Part shown: piece after piece, positions 31,075 to 38,951 of the stretch
How positions within the stretch are numbered: position 1 is the stretch's first letter
Layout of the letters: every line of letters starts with the position of its first letter
NCBI GenBank assembly: GCA_948907985.1
Contig: CAQWMM010000008.1
Span: 1-58,843 of the forward strand
Direction of reading: 5' to 3'
Length of the DNA: 58,843 bases
Origin: an uncultured Bacillota bacterium
GTDB lineage: Bacteria; Bacillota; Dehalobacteriia; UBA4068; UBA4997
The notes under the pieces: generated by a model
What the model was told of the DNA's origin: nothing
The model's input: the letters and a program-made list of their open reading frames with translations, nothing else
The model's database searches: none
Program-made: the position numbers and the translations under genes

Positions 31075-32285
31075 TATTGCGCCTCGCCGTCTTTGGGCGA
31101 TACCTCAACATTAATAAACAGCGGTTGGGCCGAGCGGATTTCAACATTGCTTTTGCTGGTTAGCTGCAAAAAGGCCTGATTGCTGCCGGTTTTAAAGTCG
31201 GAGGCGTTAAGCTGCGCCGTTATATCGGTGCTGGTTATGCTGTTGATAGCTGATTCCGGCCCCTGCACGGTTACGTTAACGGTGTTGGTGCTAAGATTGT
31301 AATTGTAATTCGCCTTGGTGTTAGTCAGGGAGATTACCACGTCGTTGATAGTTTTGCTGCTTTCCTTTTCAATAACCACCACCACGCGGAAAGTACGGTT
31401 GCGGTCGACAGTTATGCCGTCGGCGTTTAACAGGGTTACGTCTTCGGTGATGTTGCCAGACGCGCCGCTGATATTGACGGCGGAGGTGTAGACGTAATCC
31501 ACCTTGTCTAAATCGTTCTGCGCGCCGGTGATCGTCGCGACGGCAGGATCGGCCACGATGCGCGATACCACATAGCCTTCGGCGGGCTGACCGCTGATGG
31601 TTACGTTTACCGGTACGGTTTTGGTGGGTTGTTGGGTTACCACCGGTACCAACACGTCAATTTGGCTGGGCTGCACATTTACCCAGGAAAGCAGCGAGTT
31701 GCCCGCCGCGTCCTGCACATTGACCGGCAGATTGGCGCGATAATTGGCGTTCGCGCCGTCCAGATTAACGGTTACAAAAATTTTGTCAATTAAGGCCAGC
31801 TTATCTTCCGGGCCGGAAAGGATGACTTCGTTTGGCGAAAGCGTGCAGGTCAGCGGCATATAACCCTCGGCCAGATTGCCGGCCGCGGCGTATTCCACCG
31901 CAACCGCTTTTTGCACCTGCGCCTGTTCGTCAATCAAAACCGTAACCTCGGTGCGCTCGGCGGAAGCAAGCTGAACGTTGTTAGGCAGATCATAATTCAG
32001 CCGGCTGGTGTGCTGGCCGATAGTGGCGGCGGAAAGGTCGACATAAACGTTTATATCAGAAGCGGTTAAATTGTCCAGAACGTTGGCGGTTCCGGACAGA
32101 CGCAGCTTGATGTTTTCTGTTTTATCGCTGATGGCCAGATTGTCCGCCAGATTAATATAATCAATGGGTACTTCAAACAGCTGCTCTTCCACGGGATTGT
32201 CCCGGATTGTAACATAAGTCCAGAGCATCAGGGCGCAGAGCAGGGACAGCGTCAGATAACCCCAATTAATATTTTTGATGTTCAT
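31074..32285 (-). CDS. cdaR: CdaA regulatory protein CdaR (YbbR domains)
   Basis: 403 residues. One N-terminal membrane segment (about 8-25) is followed by about four extracytoplasmic YbbR repeats, each with the LPxxV/VxGPExxLxxI pattern (for example VILSGPEDKLALIDKIFV and VNVTVQGPESAINSITS). CdaR binds CdaA and modulates cyclic-di-AMP synthesis. The start overlaps the cdaA stop by 4 bases. The usual third gene, glmM, is absent: a strong terminator directly follows. Confidence 0.93.
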   Translation of the reverse strand: MNIKNINWGYLTLSLLCALMLWTYVTIRDNPVEEQLFEVPIDYINLADNLAISDKTENIKLRLSGTANVLDNLTASDINVYVDLSAATIGQHTSRLNYDLPNNVQLASAERTEVTVLIDEQAQVQKAVAVEYAAAGNLAEGYMPLTCTLSPNEVILSGPEDKLALIDKIFVTVNLDGANANYRANLPVNVQDAAGNSLLSWVNVQPSQIDVLVPVVTQQPTKTVPVNVTISGQPAEGYVVSRIVADPAVATITGAQNDLDKVDYVYTSAVNISGASGNITEDVTLLNADGITVDRNRTFRVVVVIEKESSKTINDVVISLTNTKANYNYNLSTNTVNVTVQGPESAINSITSTDITAQLNASDFKTGSNQAFLQLTSKSNVEIRSAQPLFINVEVSPKDGEAQ

Positions 32286-33109
32286 TGCTGGCCACCTCTT
32301 TTCAGCCGGAAACGCGCCTGCACCTGTTTGAGGCCGCCGCCAAAATGCTGGGCCAAATGTTGGCGCAGGGCCTTTTCGTCCAGATTGACAAAAATGTGGC
32401 CCTCTTTGGCGACCGAGATTGCGCCGGTTTCTTCGGAAACAATAACGATCAGCGCGTCGGAAACTTCCGACAGGCCAATACCGGAGCGGTGGCGGGTGCC
32501 AAAACTCATATCCAGATTGGGGTTATCAGAAAGCGGCAGAAAACAGGCCGCCGCCAAAATACGGTCGCCGCGGATAATAGCCGCGCCGTCGTGCAGGGGC
32601 GTGTTATGCACAAAAATATTAATCAGGGTTTGTTCCGATACCAGACAATCCATTTTTATACCGGTTGCCACATAATCGTTCAGGCCGATTTCTCGCTCCA
32701 GCACCACCAACATGCCCACATTGTGCTTGGATTCTTCAACCGCGGCTTTAACCACGGCCTCGTGAACCTGCTGAAGATCGGTATCGGTGTTCTCAAAGGG
32801 GTTGATGTAAATGCGGCTGCGGCCTATTTGCTCCAGGGCGCGCCGCAACTCCGGCTGAAAAATAACAGCCAGCGCCACAATCGAAACTGCCCAAAGTTGA
32901 TTGAGCAGCCAACTTAGGGCCTGCAAGTGCAGCCAGTTGCTTAGAGCCACGGCCAGAATCAGCATCACCAGACCTTTGATTAGCTGAACGGCGCGGGTGC
33001 CCTGGATGGCCATAAACAGGCAATAAAACAAAACGGTTACCACGGCGATATCCAACAGCGCGGAAAGCGCTGTGGCCAGGGTGAAACCTTGCAATAAATT
33101 ATTCCACAA
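32282..33109 (-). CDS. cdaA: Diadenylate cyclase CdaA
   Basis: 275 residues from the TTG at 33109, placed 9 bases after TGGAGG; a longer frame from a GTG at 33139 would put that site inside the gene. Three N-terminal membrane segments precede the DAC domain. The active-site motifs DGA (LHDGAAIIRGDRI) and RHR (GTRHRSGIGLSE) are intact, so it should make c-di-AMP, the second messenger for potassium and turgor control. It is first in a two-gene operon with cdaR. Confidence 0.95.
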   Translation of the reverse strand: MWNNLLQGFTLATALSALLDIAVVTVLFYCLFMAIQGTRAVQLIKGLVMLILAVALSNWLHLQALSWLLNQLWAVSIVALAVIFQPELRRALEQIGRSRIYINPFENTDTDLQQVHEAVVKAAVEESKHNVGMLVVLEREIGLNDYVATGIKMDCLVSEQTLINIFVHNTPLHDGAAIIRGDRILAAACFLPLSDNPNLDMSFGTRHRSGIGLSEVSDALIVIVSEETGAISVAKEGHIFVNLDEKALRQHLAQHFGGGLKQVQARFRLKRGGQQ

Positions 33110-33248
33110 TGCTGATTTCCTCCAGGATTTACTATACACGACAGTTTGTAATTTAAAATATTCTACATTATAGTTAACATTCCTGCTATTTGTGTGTTGA
33201 CAAGTCTAAAAAACCTTAAAAAAAATTCCATAAAAAAAATTTTTCCTA

Positions 33249-33277
33249 TTGTGATAAGGGTAATTTAATAGTATAAT
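33249..33277 (+). promoter_or_regulatory. Promoter of the DUF881-Sbp-DUF881 operon
   Basis: TTGTGA (33249-33254), a 17-base spacer and TATAAT (33272-33277), in the divergent region facing cdaA. Confidence 0.7.
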
Positions 33278-33322
33278 ATATTTTAAGCGTTTAATTGAAT
33301 AGTTGGGGAGCTATAATTAAAT

Positions 33323-34063
33323 ATGTCTGAATTTTTGAAAAAAAACCGCAACGTTTTAAGCGTGTCGCTGTTGTTTTTGCTGGCCGGCGCGGCGATTAGT
33401 ATCTGGATCAGGGCCTGGTCAATCAATATCAATCAGGAAACCAACAATCAAAATCAAAATTTGATTGACGTTATTAACCAGCTGGAGGCGGAAAACCAAA
33501 TTCTGGAAGCCGATATTGATAACCTGCGCAGCCGGATTACCGGCCAGATTTTAACCAGCGCGGAAACTGATGAATATATTGCCCGCCTGCGCCAGGAGCT
33601 GGAGCAGATGCAGCTGGTTTCCGGCCAGACGCCGGTTGAGGGCAGCGGCCTGCTGATCAGTATCAGCGATAACACGGCCGGGGCCGAGGCGGCCAAACAG
33701 CTGGACCCGGCTAACTATTATCCGGAAAATTATATTATTCATGACAGTAATCTGCGTTATCTGTTAAATGATATTGCCTATCTGGCAGACGCGGTTGCTA
33801 TTAATGGCCAGCGCATTGTCGATTTGTCGGATATTCGCTGTGTGGGCACGGTGATTATTATTAATTCCACGCGCGTTGCGCCGCCCTATGAAATCAGCCT
33901 GATTGGTTCTCCGGCGCTGCTGGAGGGGGCTTTGCAGGACTCGGCGCAATATTTGTATCTGCACAATAAAAATATGCCGATTAAGGTCAGCCGCGAAGAA
34001 AAATTATCGCTGCCCGCTTATACCGGCGCAGTTTTGGCTAACCATGCCCAAATTGCACAGTAG
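33323..34063 (+). CDS. DUF881 family protein (YlxW/YlxX-like), first copy
   Basis: 246 residues. A single N-terminal membrane segment (about 12-30), then a coiled-coil (LIDVINQLEAENQILEADIDNL) and the DUF881 core (GSGLLISISDN, NLRYLLNDIAYLADAVAINGQRI, SPALLEGALQD). In Bacillus such genes lie beside sbp upstream of ftsA; their function is not established. Here ftsA and ftsZ are absent. Confidence 0.88.
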   Translation: MSEFLKKNRNVLSVSLLFLLAGAAISIWIRAWSININQETNNQNQNLIDVINQLEAENQILEADIDNLRSRITGQILTSAETDEYIARLRQELEQMQLVSGQTPVEGSGLLISISDNTAGAEAAKQLDPANYYPENYIIHDSNLRYLLNDIAYLADAVAINGQRIVDLSDIRCVGTVIIINSTRVAPPYEISLIGSPALLEGALQDSAQYLYLHNKNMPIKVSREEKLSLPAYTGAVLANHAQIAQ

Positions 34064-34094
34064 GATTCACCAGGACTTAATAGGATGTGATAAT

Positions 34095-34688
34095 ATGGTT
34101 AAAATATTTTTGCCCCTGGGCAGCCTGGCGGTTGGCGCGCTTATTGGCTCGATACTTACGGTGAACGCCTCTCTGGGGATTGCCAAATATCTTTCTATTG
34201 CTATTCTGGCCGCTTTGGATTCGGTTTTAGGCGGCGCCAGGGCGCTGCTGGAAGACAGCTTTGACAGCCTGATTATGCTTTCCGGCTTTTTTGTCAATGC
34301 GCTGTTGGCTATGGTGTTGGCCTTTCTGGGTGATCAAATTGGCATTGATATGTTTATGGCGGCCAGTATCTGCTTTGCCCTGCGGATTTTTTCCAACCTG
34401 GCTTTTATCCGCCGGGATATTATTACCACCTACCGCAAAAAGTATGCGCAAAAGCAAAACGCGGCCGGTAACGTGCAGCAAATTCGTCTGATCAGCGCCG
34501 GGGACAACAAGGCGGCGGCGGAGCGGGAAAATAAAGCGGCAGCCGAACCAAATCTGGAAAATACCATTTCCGGCCTGCTGCTGGATGTTATGCCGTTGGC
34601 GGAAGAAAAGGATTTGGCCGTTGACCAGACCCCTGTTAAGGTTAAGGCGATTATCAGCCCGGACAGAGCCGAAAAGAAAGAAGAATGA
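34095..34688 (+). CDS. sbp: Small basic protein Sbp (DUF1290)
   Basis: 197 residues. The conserved DUF1290 part is the first 115 residues with three membrane segments and GIAKYLSIAILAALDSVLGGARA and RDIITTYRKKYA. The usual length is about 110-120; the remaining 80 residues are a low-complexity alanine/glutamate/lysine tail with no motif. The ATG at 34095 has a weak AGGATG site, 31 bases after the first DUF881 gene. Confidence 0.85.
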   Translation: MVKIFLPLGSLAVGALIGSILTVNASLGIAKYLSIAILAALDSVLGGARALLEDSFDSLIMLSGFFVNALLAMVLAFLGDQIGIDMFMAASICFALRIFSNLAFIRRDIITTYRKKYAQKQNAAGNVQQIRLISAGDNKAAAERENKAAAEPNLENTISGLLLDVMPLAEEKDLAVDQTPVKVKAIISPDRAEKKEE

Positions 34689-34691
34689 TAT

Positions 34692-35429
34692 ATGCCGGAA
34701 AAATCTCCCAGAACCAGCCGTTTGCTTTCGTTTTGTGTGGCGCTGACTTTTTTAAGCTTTGCCATCGTCTGTCAGATTAATTTTGAATCCAACAGCGTGC
34801 AGTCTTTGGAAAATCAAAGTACGGATACGCTGGTGGCAATGGTGCGTAATCTTAATGATTACCGCAATCGCTTAAACAATGAGCTGACTCAGCTGGAGCG
34901 CACCGAATCATCACGCAATGTTTCCAACAGCCTGGAACAACAGCTGAACAGCGCGCGGATTTTCGCCGGGGCGGTGGCGGTGCGCGGTTCCGGCGTCAGT
35001 ATTACCATTACAGCGGATTATGAGCTTTACAGCATGGACGTTATTGATATTGTTAACGAGTTGAAAGTCAGCGGGGCGGAGGCTATCGCGATTAACAATC
35101 AGCGCGTAACCAGTAAAACCCGGCTGACGCAGGAAACCGACTCGGACGAGCGCGTTTTTGTCTTGATGAACGGCGAGCGCTTGCTGACGCCGATTGTGAT
35201 AACGGCGATTGGCGATCCGGATACGCTGGAAAAGGGCCTGACCTTTACCGGCGGCATTGTAGACAATCTAAGCACGCTTTACGGTATTCATCCCATTGTG
35301 CGGCAGGAGCAGGAGGTTATTGTGCCGGCGGCCAGCCTGAACGCTAACCCGGCTTATATGCGCCTGCCGGAGCCGGTTAGTCCGGCTGAACCGCTGACGA
35401 ATATTAACGACGATTTGACGGAGGAATAA
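34692..35429 (+). CDS. DUF881 family protein, second copy
   Basis: 245 residues. A short N-terminal membrane segment, a coiled-coil (NLNDYRNRLNNELTQLERTESS) and the DUF881 core (RGSGVSITITADYE, VNELKVSGAEAIAINNQRVT, ITAIGDPDTLEKGLTFTGGI). It starts 3 bases after the sbp stop. Two DUF881 proteins around Sbp is the arrangement known from Bacillota; they may form a membrane complex. Confidence 0.88.
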   Translation: MPEKSPRTSRLLSFCVALTFLSFAIVCQINFESNSVQSLENQSTDTLVAMVRNLNDYRNRLNNELTQLERTESSRNVSNSLEQQLNSARIFAGAVAVRGSGVSITITADYELYSMDVIDIVNELKVSGAEAIAINNQRVTSKTRLTQETDSDERVFVLMNGERLLTPIVITAIGDPDTLEKGLTFTGGIVDNLSTLYGIHPIVRQEQEVIVPAASLNANPAYMRLPEPVSPAEPLTNINDDLTEE

Positions 35430-35483
35430 AAGTCGATAACTTTAGCTGCTGTTTAACAAAACATATTTTGAAAGGAAAATTTT

Positions 35484-35963
35484 ATGCTAGATTGGTTTTA
35501 TGAAAATACTCTGGGGCAGATTATTGCCACCCTGGCGGTATCCGTGGTGCCGGTGATTGAACTGCGCGGCGCAATACCCATTGGGGTGGCTTTGGGTTTG
35601 CATCCTCTGTGGGCAACGCTGGCCAGCATTATTGGCAATATGCTGCCGGTTCCGTTTATTATCCTGTTTGTGCGCCATATTTTCACCTGGCTGAAGCGGC
35701 ACAGCGCCACTGCGGGCAGGCTGGTGCAATGGCTGGAGGATAAGGCGCATAACAAAAGCGCGCTGGTTATCAAATACCGGGCAGTTGGGCTTTGTCTGCT
35801 GGTGGCAATACCTTTCCCCGGCACCGGCGCCTGGACAGGATCGCTGGTGGCGGCGCTGCTGGATATTCCCCTGCGCGAGGCGATACCGACCATTTTGCTG
35901 GGCGTAATCATTGCCGGTCTGATTGTCTGCGGGGTTACCTGCGGCGTAATTACCATATTTTAA
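35484..35963 (+). CDS. Small multidrug export family protein (PF06695)
   Basis: 159 residues, four to five hydrophobic segments. Family landmarks are VPVIELRGAIPIGVALGL at the N-terminus and IPFPGTGAWTGSLVAALL in the middle. Despite the family name, transport has been shown for few members; these are DedA-like small membrane proteins. A good AAAGGAAAA site precedes the ATG, and a bidirectional terminator follows. Confidence 0.85.
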   Translation: MLDWFYENTLGQIIATLAVSVVPVIELRGAIPIGVALGLHPLWATLASIIGNMLPVPFIILFVRHIFTWLKRHSATAGRLVQWLEDKAHNKSALVIKYRAVGLCLLVAIPFPGTGAWTGSLVAALLDIPLREAIPTILLGVIIAGLIVCGVTCGVITIF

Positions 35964-36006
35964 AATATTGACAATCAAAAGATAGTTAGAGCAAAATACA
36001 TAAGCA

Positions 36007-36037
36007 AAGAGAGCGGGGAAAATATCCTCGCTCTCTT
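36007..36037. terminator. Bidirectional terminator
   Basis: Stem AAGAGAGCG/CGCTCTCTT (36007-36015 / 36029-36037) plus inner GG/CC, followed by an A3T5 stretch. It lies between two converging genes. Confidence 0.82.
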
Positions 36038-36051
36038 AAATTTTTATAATA

Positions 36052-36840
36052 TTAAAATTCAACAGCCAGATAAACCGGTACGCCGTTATCGCCAAAATAG
36101 AAGCGGACGTGCAGTTGAGAGGTAGCAACCAGTCCAGGCTTAGCCTCGTCCATACTGCAAATAATCTCTCTGGCGTTTTCCGGTATCTCAATATCGCCGT
36201 CGTCGGTGGTATAGCCCAGCAGTCTGGCGTCATAGATGGTGGTGTTGGGGTTGGAGTCGTCCACAATCAGCAGCGACAGGCCGTAAAGCGGCGGATAAGC
36301 CCATTCCGCATAGGGGCTGGTGTAATATTCGCCGTCAAAATCCAGGCCTTTATAAGCCGGGTTGCTGTCAAATTCCTCGCCCGGCTCCGGGTGGGGGACT
36401 GGCAGACTAAAACGCGCTGACAGAAAAGCGTTCACATATTCGGTGGAGAGTTTTTCCGGCGTTAGTTCGTGGTCGATATTGTAATAGTCCTCCCAAACCA
36501 GCGATTGGGCGATAACCAGATAGATGTAATCGCTCATCTCGGTGGGCAGCTCGGAGCCGTCAAAGCCAAAAGCGGGCAGAAAATCCCAGCGCTCCTGCTG
36601 GGCAAGGTCAAAAAACAATCCCTTAATTTCCGGCGTTAGCTCAAGAGCCTTTTGGTTGTCGGTAGTTTTCTCAACAACTGTGGCCTCGGCGCATAGCTGC
36701 TGAATTTGCGCCGAGGTTGAGGCTGAGGCGGCTGGGGGTGTGGTTTTGTCCTCGTTAGGCGAGGTTTTGGTTTCGGTGCAGCCTGCCAAACATAAGGTCA
36801 GGGCGAATAGACAGAAAATGACAATCAGTTTCTTTTTCAT
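36052..36840 (-). CDS. Lipoprotein of unknown function
   Basis: 262 residues with the lipobox LAGC (Cys21), then a threonine/serine/proline-rich linker to about residue 50. The mature part includes LELTPEIKGLFFDLAQQERW and FDGEYYTSPYAEWAYPPLYG, with no family I recognise. It follows the D,D-carboxypeptidase gene on the same strand after 42 bases and could share its transcript. Confidence 0.75.
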   Translation of the reverse strand: MKKKLIVIFCLFALTLCLAGCTETKTSPNEDKTTPPAASASTSAQIQQLCAEATVVEKTTDNQKALELTPEIKGLFFDLAQQERWDFLPAFGFDGSELPTEMSDYIYLVIAQSLVWEDYYNIDHELTPEKLSTEYVNAFLSARFSLPVPHPEPGEEFDSNPAYKGLDFDGEYYTSPYAEWAYPPLYGLSLLIVDDSNPNTTIYDARLLGYTTDDGDIEIPENAREIICSMDEAKPGLVATSQLHVRFYFGDNGVPVYLAVEF

Positions 36841-36882
36841 GGTATTTTCTCCTTGTACTATAACTATTACACAAAATAACGA

Positions 36883-38103
36883 TCAACTGAACGGCACCAC
36901 AAACACCTGCCAGACGCTTTGGAAAGACTGGCGCACCACCAGGCGCAGGTTATAACGGCCAATATCCTTGGCGGCCAACAGGTTGGTGCTGTATGTGTAG
37001 CCGCTTTCATCGGTGTAGGTGGCCGAACCGATAACCTCGCCGCGATGGATCGGCGCGGGTATGGAGTCCGGCAGATCCAAAACCTCCTGCACATTGCTGG
37101 TTTCGTCCTCGCGCATTACCGAATAAAGCGCCTTTTCCGTCAGCACCTCAACCTCGCTGCGGCCGCCGTTTAACACCTTAACGCTGGCCTTAACCATGTT
37201 GGCGTCCACCAGCAGACTGCGCTGCGAATTGGCAAAGCCCCATTCCAGAAGTTCCTGGCTTTCATCAAAAATATTGGCGCTGTTCAGCAGCACCACAATT
37301 AGCTGCATACCGTTTTGGGTGGCGCTGGCGACAATACAGTTACCGGCCTGTTTGGTATAGCCGGTTTTGATACCGTCTGCAAACTCATATTGGGTGAGCA
37401 GCGTGTTGCGGTTATGCACGGTGTAGTTGTCTTCTCCGTTTAACTTATGTATAACAAAGGATTCGGTGGTAACGATCCGGCGAAATTCTGGATTATCCAT
37501 AGCGGCCCGGGCGATCATTGCCAGATCATAGGCCGAGGTGTAATGCGCCTCATTGTGCAGACCATGGGGATTGGCAAAATGGGTGTGCTGCAAGCCCATA
37601 GCCGCCACCCGCTGATTCATCTTTTCCACAAAGGCCTCTTCGGTGCCGGCGGCGCCGATGGCCAGGGCCTGCGCCGCGTCGTTGGCCGACCACAGCATGG
37701 TGGCCATCAGCAGTTCCTCAACGGTTTGTTTAGCGCCGGCTTGCAGGCCAATGCTGGTTTCACCCACATTGACGTAATAATCGGGCAGGGTGATTTTGCT
37801 GTCCAACTCCAGATTGTCCAGCGCCAGCAGGCAGGTTAAAATTTTGGTGGTGCTGGCTGGGTAATGTTCTTCGTTCATGTTTTTTTCATAAAGCACTTTG
37901 CCGCTGGCCTGGTCGATGACCACCGCCGCCACCGCCGATAAGTCGGGCGGGCTGTCGGCCTTGATTACCAGCCAGGGCAGGGCGGCCATGGCCGCTGCAA
38001 AAATCAGCAGGGCAGCGGCCATGGGCGTTATTAGGCGGGGCGGCAGGTTGGAAGCGGTGGCGTTTGTCTTTTTTCGTAAAATTGCAAACATATAATCTCT
38101 CAT
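36883..38103 (-). CDS. D-alanyl-D-alanine carboxypeptidase (DacF/S11 family)
   Basis: 406 residues, a penicillin-binding protein trimming pentapeptide stems of peptidoglycan. One membrane segment at about 28-46. Catalytic motifs: SxxK at Ser84-Lys87 (STTK), SxN at Ser139-Asn141 (SAN) and KTG at 246-248. A C-terminal beta domain (about 300-400) completes the S11 layout. A sporulation role (DacF) is suggested by the adjacent gerW-like gene but cannot be told from DacA-type without comparison. Confidence 0.92.
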   Translation of the reverse strand: MRDYMFAILRKKTNATASNLPPRLITPMAAALLIFAAAMAALPWLVIKADSPPDLSAVAAVVIDQASGKVLYEKNMNEEHYPASTTKILTCLLALDNLELDSKITLPDYYVNVGETSIGLQAGAKQTVEELLMATMLWSANDAAQALAIGAAGTEEAFVEKMNQRVAAMGLQHTHFANPHGLHNEAHYTSAYDLAMIARAAMDNPEFRRIVTTESFVIHKLNGEDNYTVHNRNTLLTQYEFADGIKTGYTKQAGNCIVASATQNGMQLIVVLLNSANIFDESQELLEWGFANSQRSLLVDANMVKASVKVLNGGRSEVEVLTEKALYSVMREDETSNVQEVLDLPDSIPAPIHRGEVIGSATYTDESGYTYSTNLLAAKDIGRYNLRLVVRQSFQSVWQVFVVPFS

Positions 38104-38125
38104 TTTTAACTAAAATTCCTGTTGA

Positions 38126-38560
38126 TCACATTGTGGTTGGGGGCTGATTGGCCGGTTCGGCCGGCGGCGCTTTCTTGCCATCCTGGTTTGGTTTAAAGAT
38201 ATTCTCCAGTTTGCACAAAAGCCCGGGCGTCATATCCACCAGTTTTTCCAGTGGTTCTTGGCCGTTAACCGGGATATAGCGCAGCTGGCCGCCGGGCGCG
38301 CTGGTTAAAAATCCCAGAGGAGCCACGGACATTCCGCCGCCGGAGCCGCCGCCAAAAGACGGCTCGGTTGTCTGCGTCTGTTTATCGTGGCCGTACTCTC
38401 CGCCGCCGGCCACAAAGCCCAAACTAACCTTGGAAATTGGAATAATTGTGGTATCGCCGGCAAAAATCGGCTGGCCCACCACAGTGTTTACCTGAACCAT
38501 GCTGCCCAGCTTTTCCATGGCTGTATCCAGCAGTCCGGCAATGTTCTGTTCACCTGTCAT
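38126..38560 (-). CDS. gerW: Spore protein GerW/YtfJ
   Basis: 144 residues from the ATG at 38560, 9 bases after AAGAGGTG; a GTG at 38572 would be within that site. The GerW/YtfJ family signature is clear: NIAGLLDTAMEKLGSMVQVNTVVGQPI, TTIIPISKVSLGFVAGGGEYG and a glycine-rich GGGSGGGMSVAPLGFL. In Bacillus the gene is sigma-F dependent and affects germination. Followed by the D,D-carboxypeptidase gene. Confidence 0.92.
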   Translation of the reverse strand: MTGEQNIAGLLDTAMEKLGSMVQVNTVVGQPIFAGDTTIIPISKVSLGFVAGGGEYGHDKQTQTTEPSFGGGSGGGMSVAPLGFLTSAPGGQLRYIPVNGQEPLEKLVDMTPGLLCKLENIFKPNQDGKKAPPAEPANQPPTTM

Positions 38561-38576
38561 TTTGCTGTTCACCTCT

Positions 38577-38936
38577 TTAATTGCTTGCTGTTTTTAGTTT
38601 GCGCGGCCTTTGCAGAAAATATGCAGCCAGACGCAGAGAGGCAATGATTATCAGCCAGATTGGCAGACGAATTTTCATTTTAAGTTCCAACCAAACCCCA
38701 GGTTGGGGGCAGAGCTGCCAGCGCAGCCAACGAAGCTCCGCCCATTTTTGCCCAAAGCGCAGTAAGCGCCAGGCAAAGGGCAGGTCTTGGAGCTGAAAGC
38801 GAACGGGCCAGCGGGGCATTTGCGGCAAGGGCAGGGTTAAATGCAATGCCAGCGTGATGTTGAGGCACAGCAACGAAAGCGTCAGCAGCCCCGCCCCCAG
38901 CCAGGTAAATAAAATTTTTAGATAAATTGGCGTCAT
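38577..38936 (-). CDS. Small membrane protein, possible short DUF2953 (YtfI) relative
   Basis: 119 residues: an N-terminal membrane segment (about 10-30), a tryptophan- and leucine-rich middle and a second hydrophobic stretch (LPIWLIIIASLRLAAYFL). It lies directly upstream of gerW, the usual place of ytfI (DUF2953), but it is much shorter than YtfI and the similarity is only in outline. It may be a truncated or strongly diverged member. Confidence 0.5.
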   Translation of the reverse strand: MTPIYLKILFTWLGAGLLTLSLLCLNITLALHLTLPLPQMPRWPVRFQLQDLPFAWRLLRFGQKWAELRWLRWQLCPQPGVWLELKMKIRLPIWLIIIASLRLAAYFLQRPRKLKTASN

Positions 38937-38951
38937 ACGCCTAGTTTGGCT

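Noticed and set aside
33140..33248. Promoter for cdaA at TATAAT 33172-33167 (minus strand)
   Set aside because: The -10 is good, but no acceptable -35 lies 16-18 bases upstream, so I did not list it as a feature.
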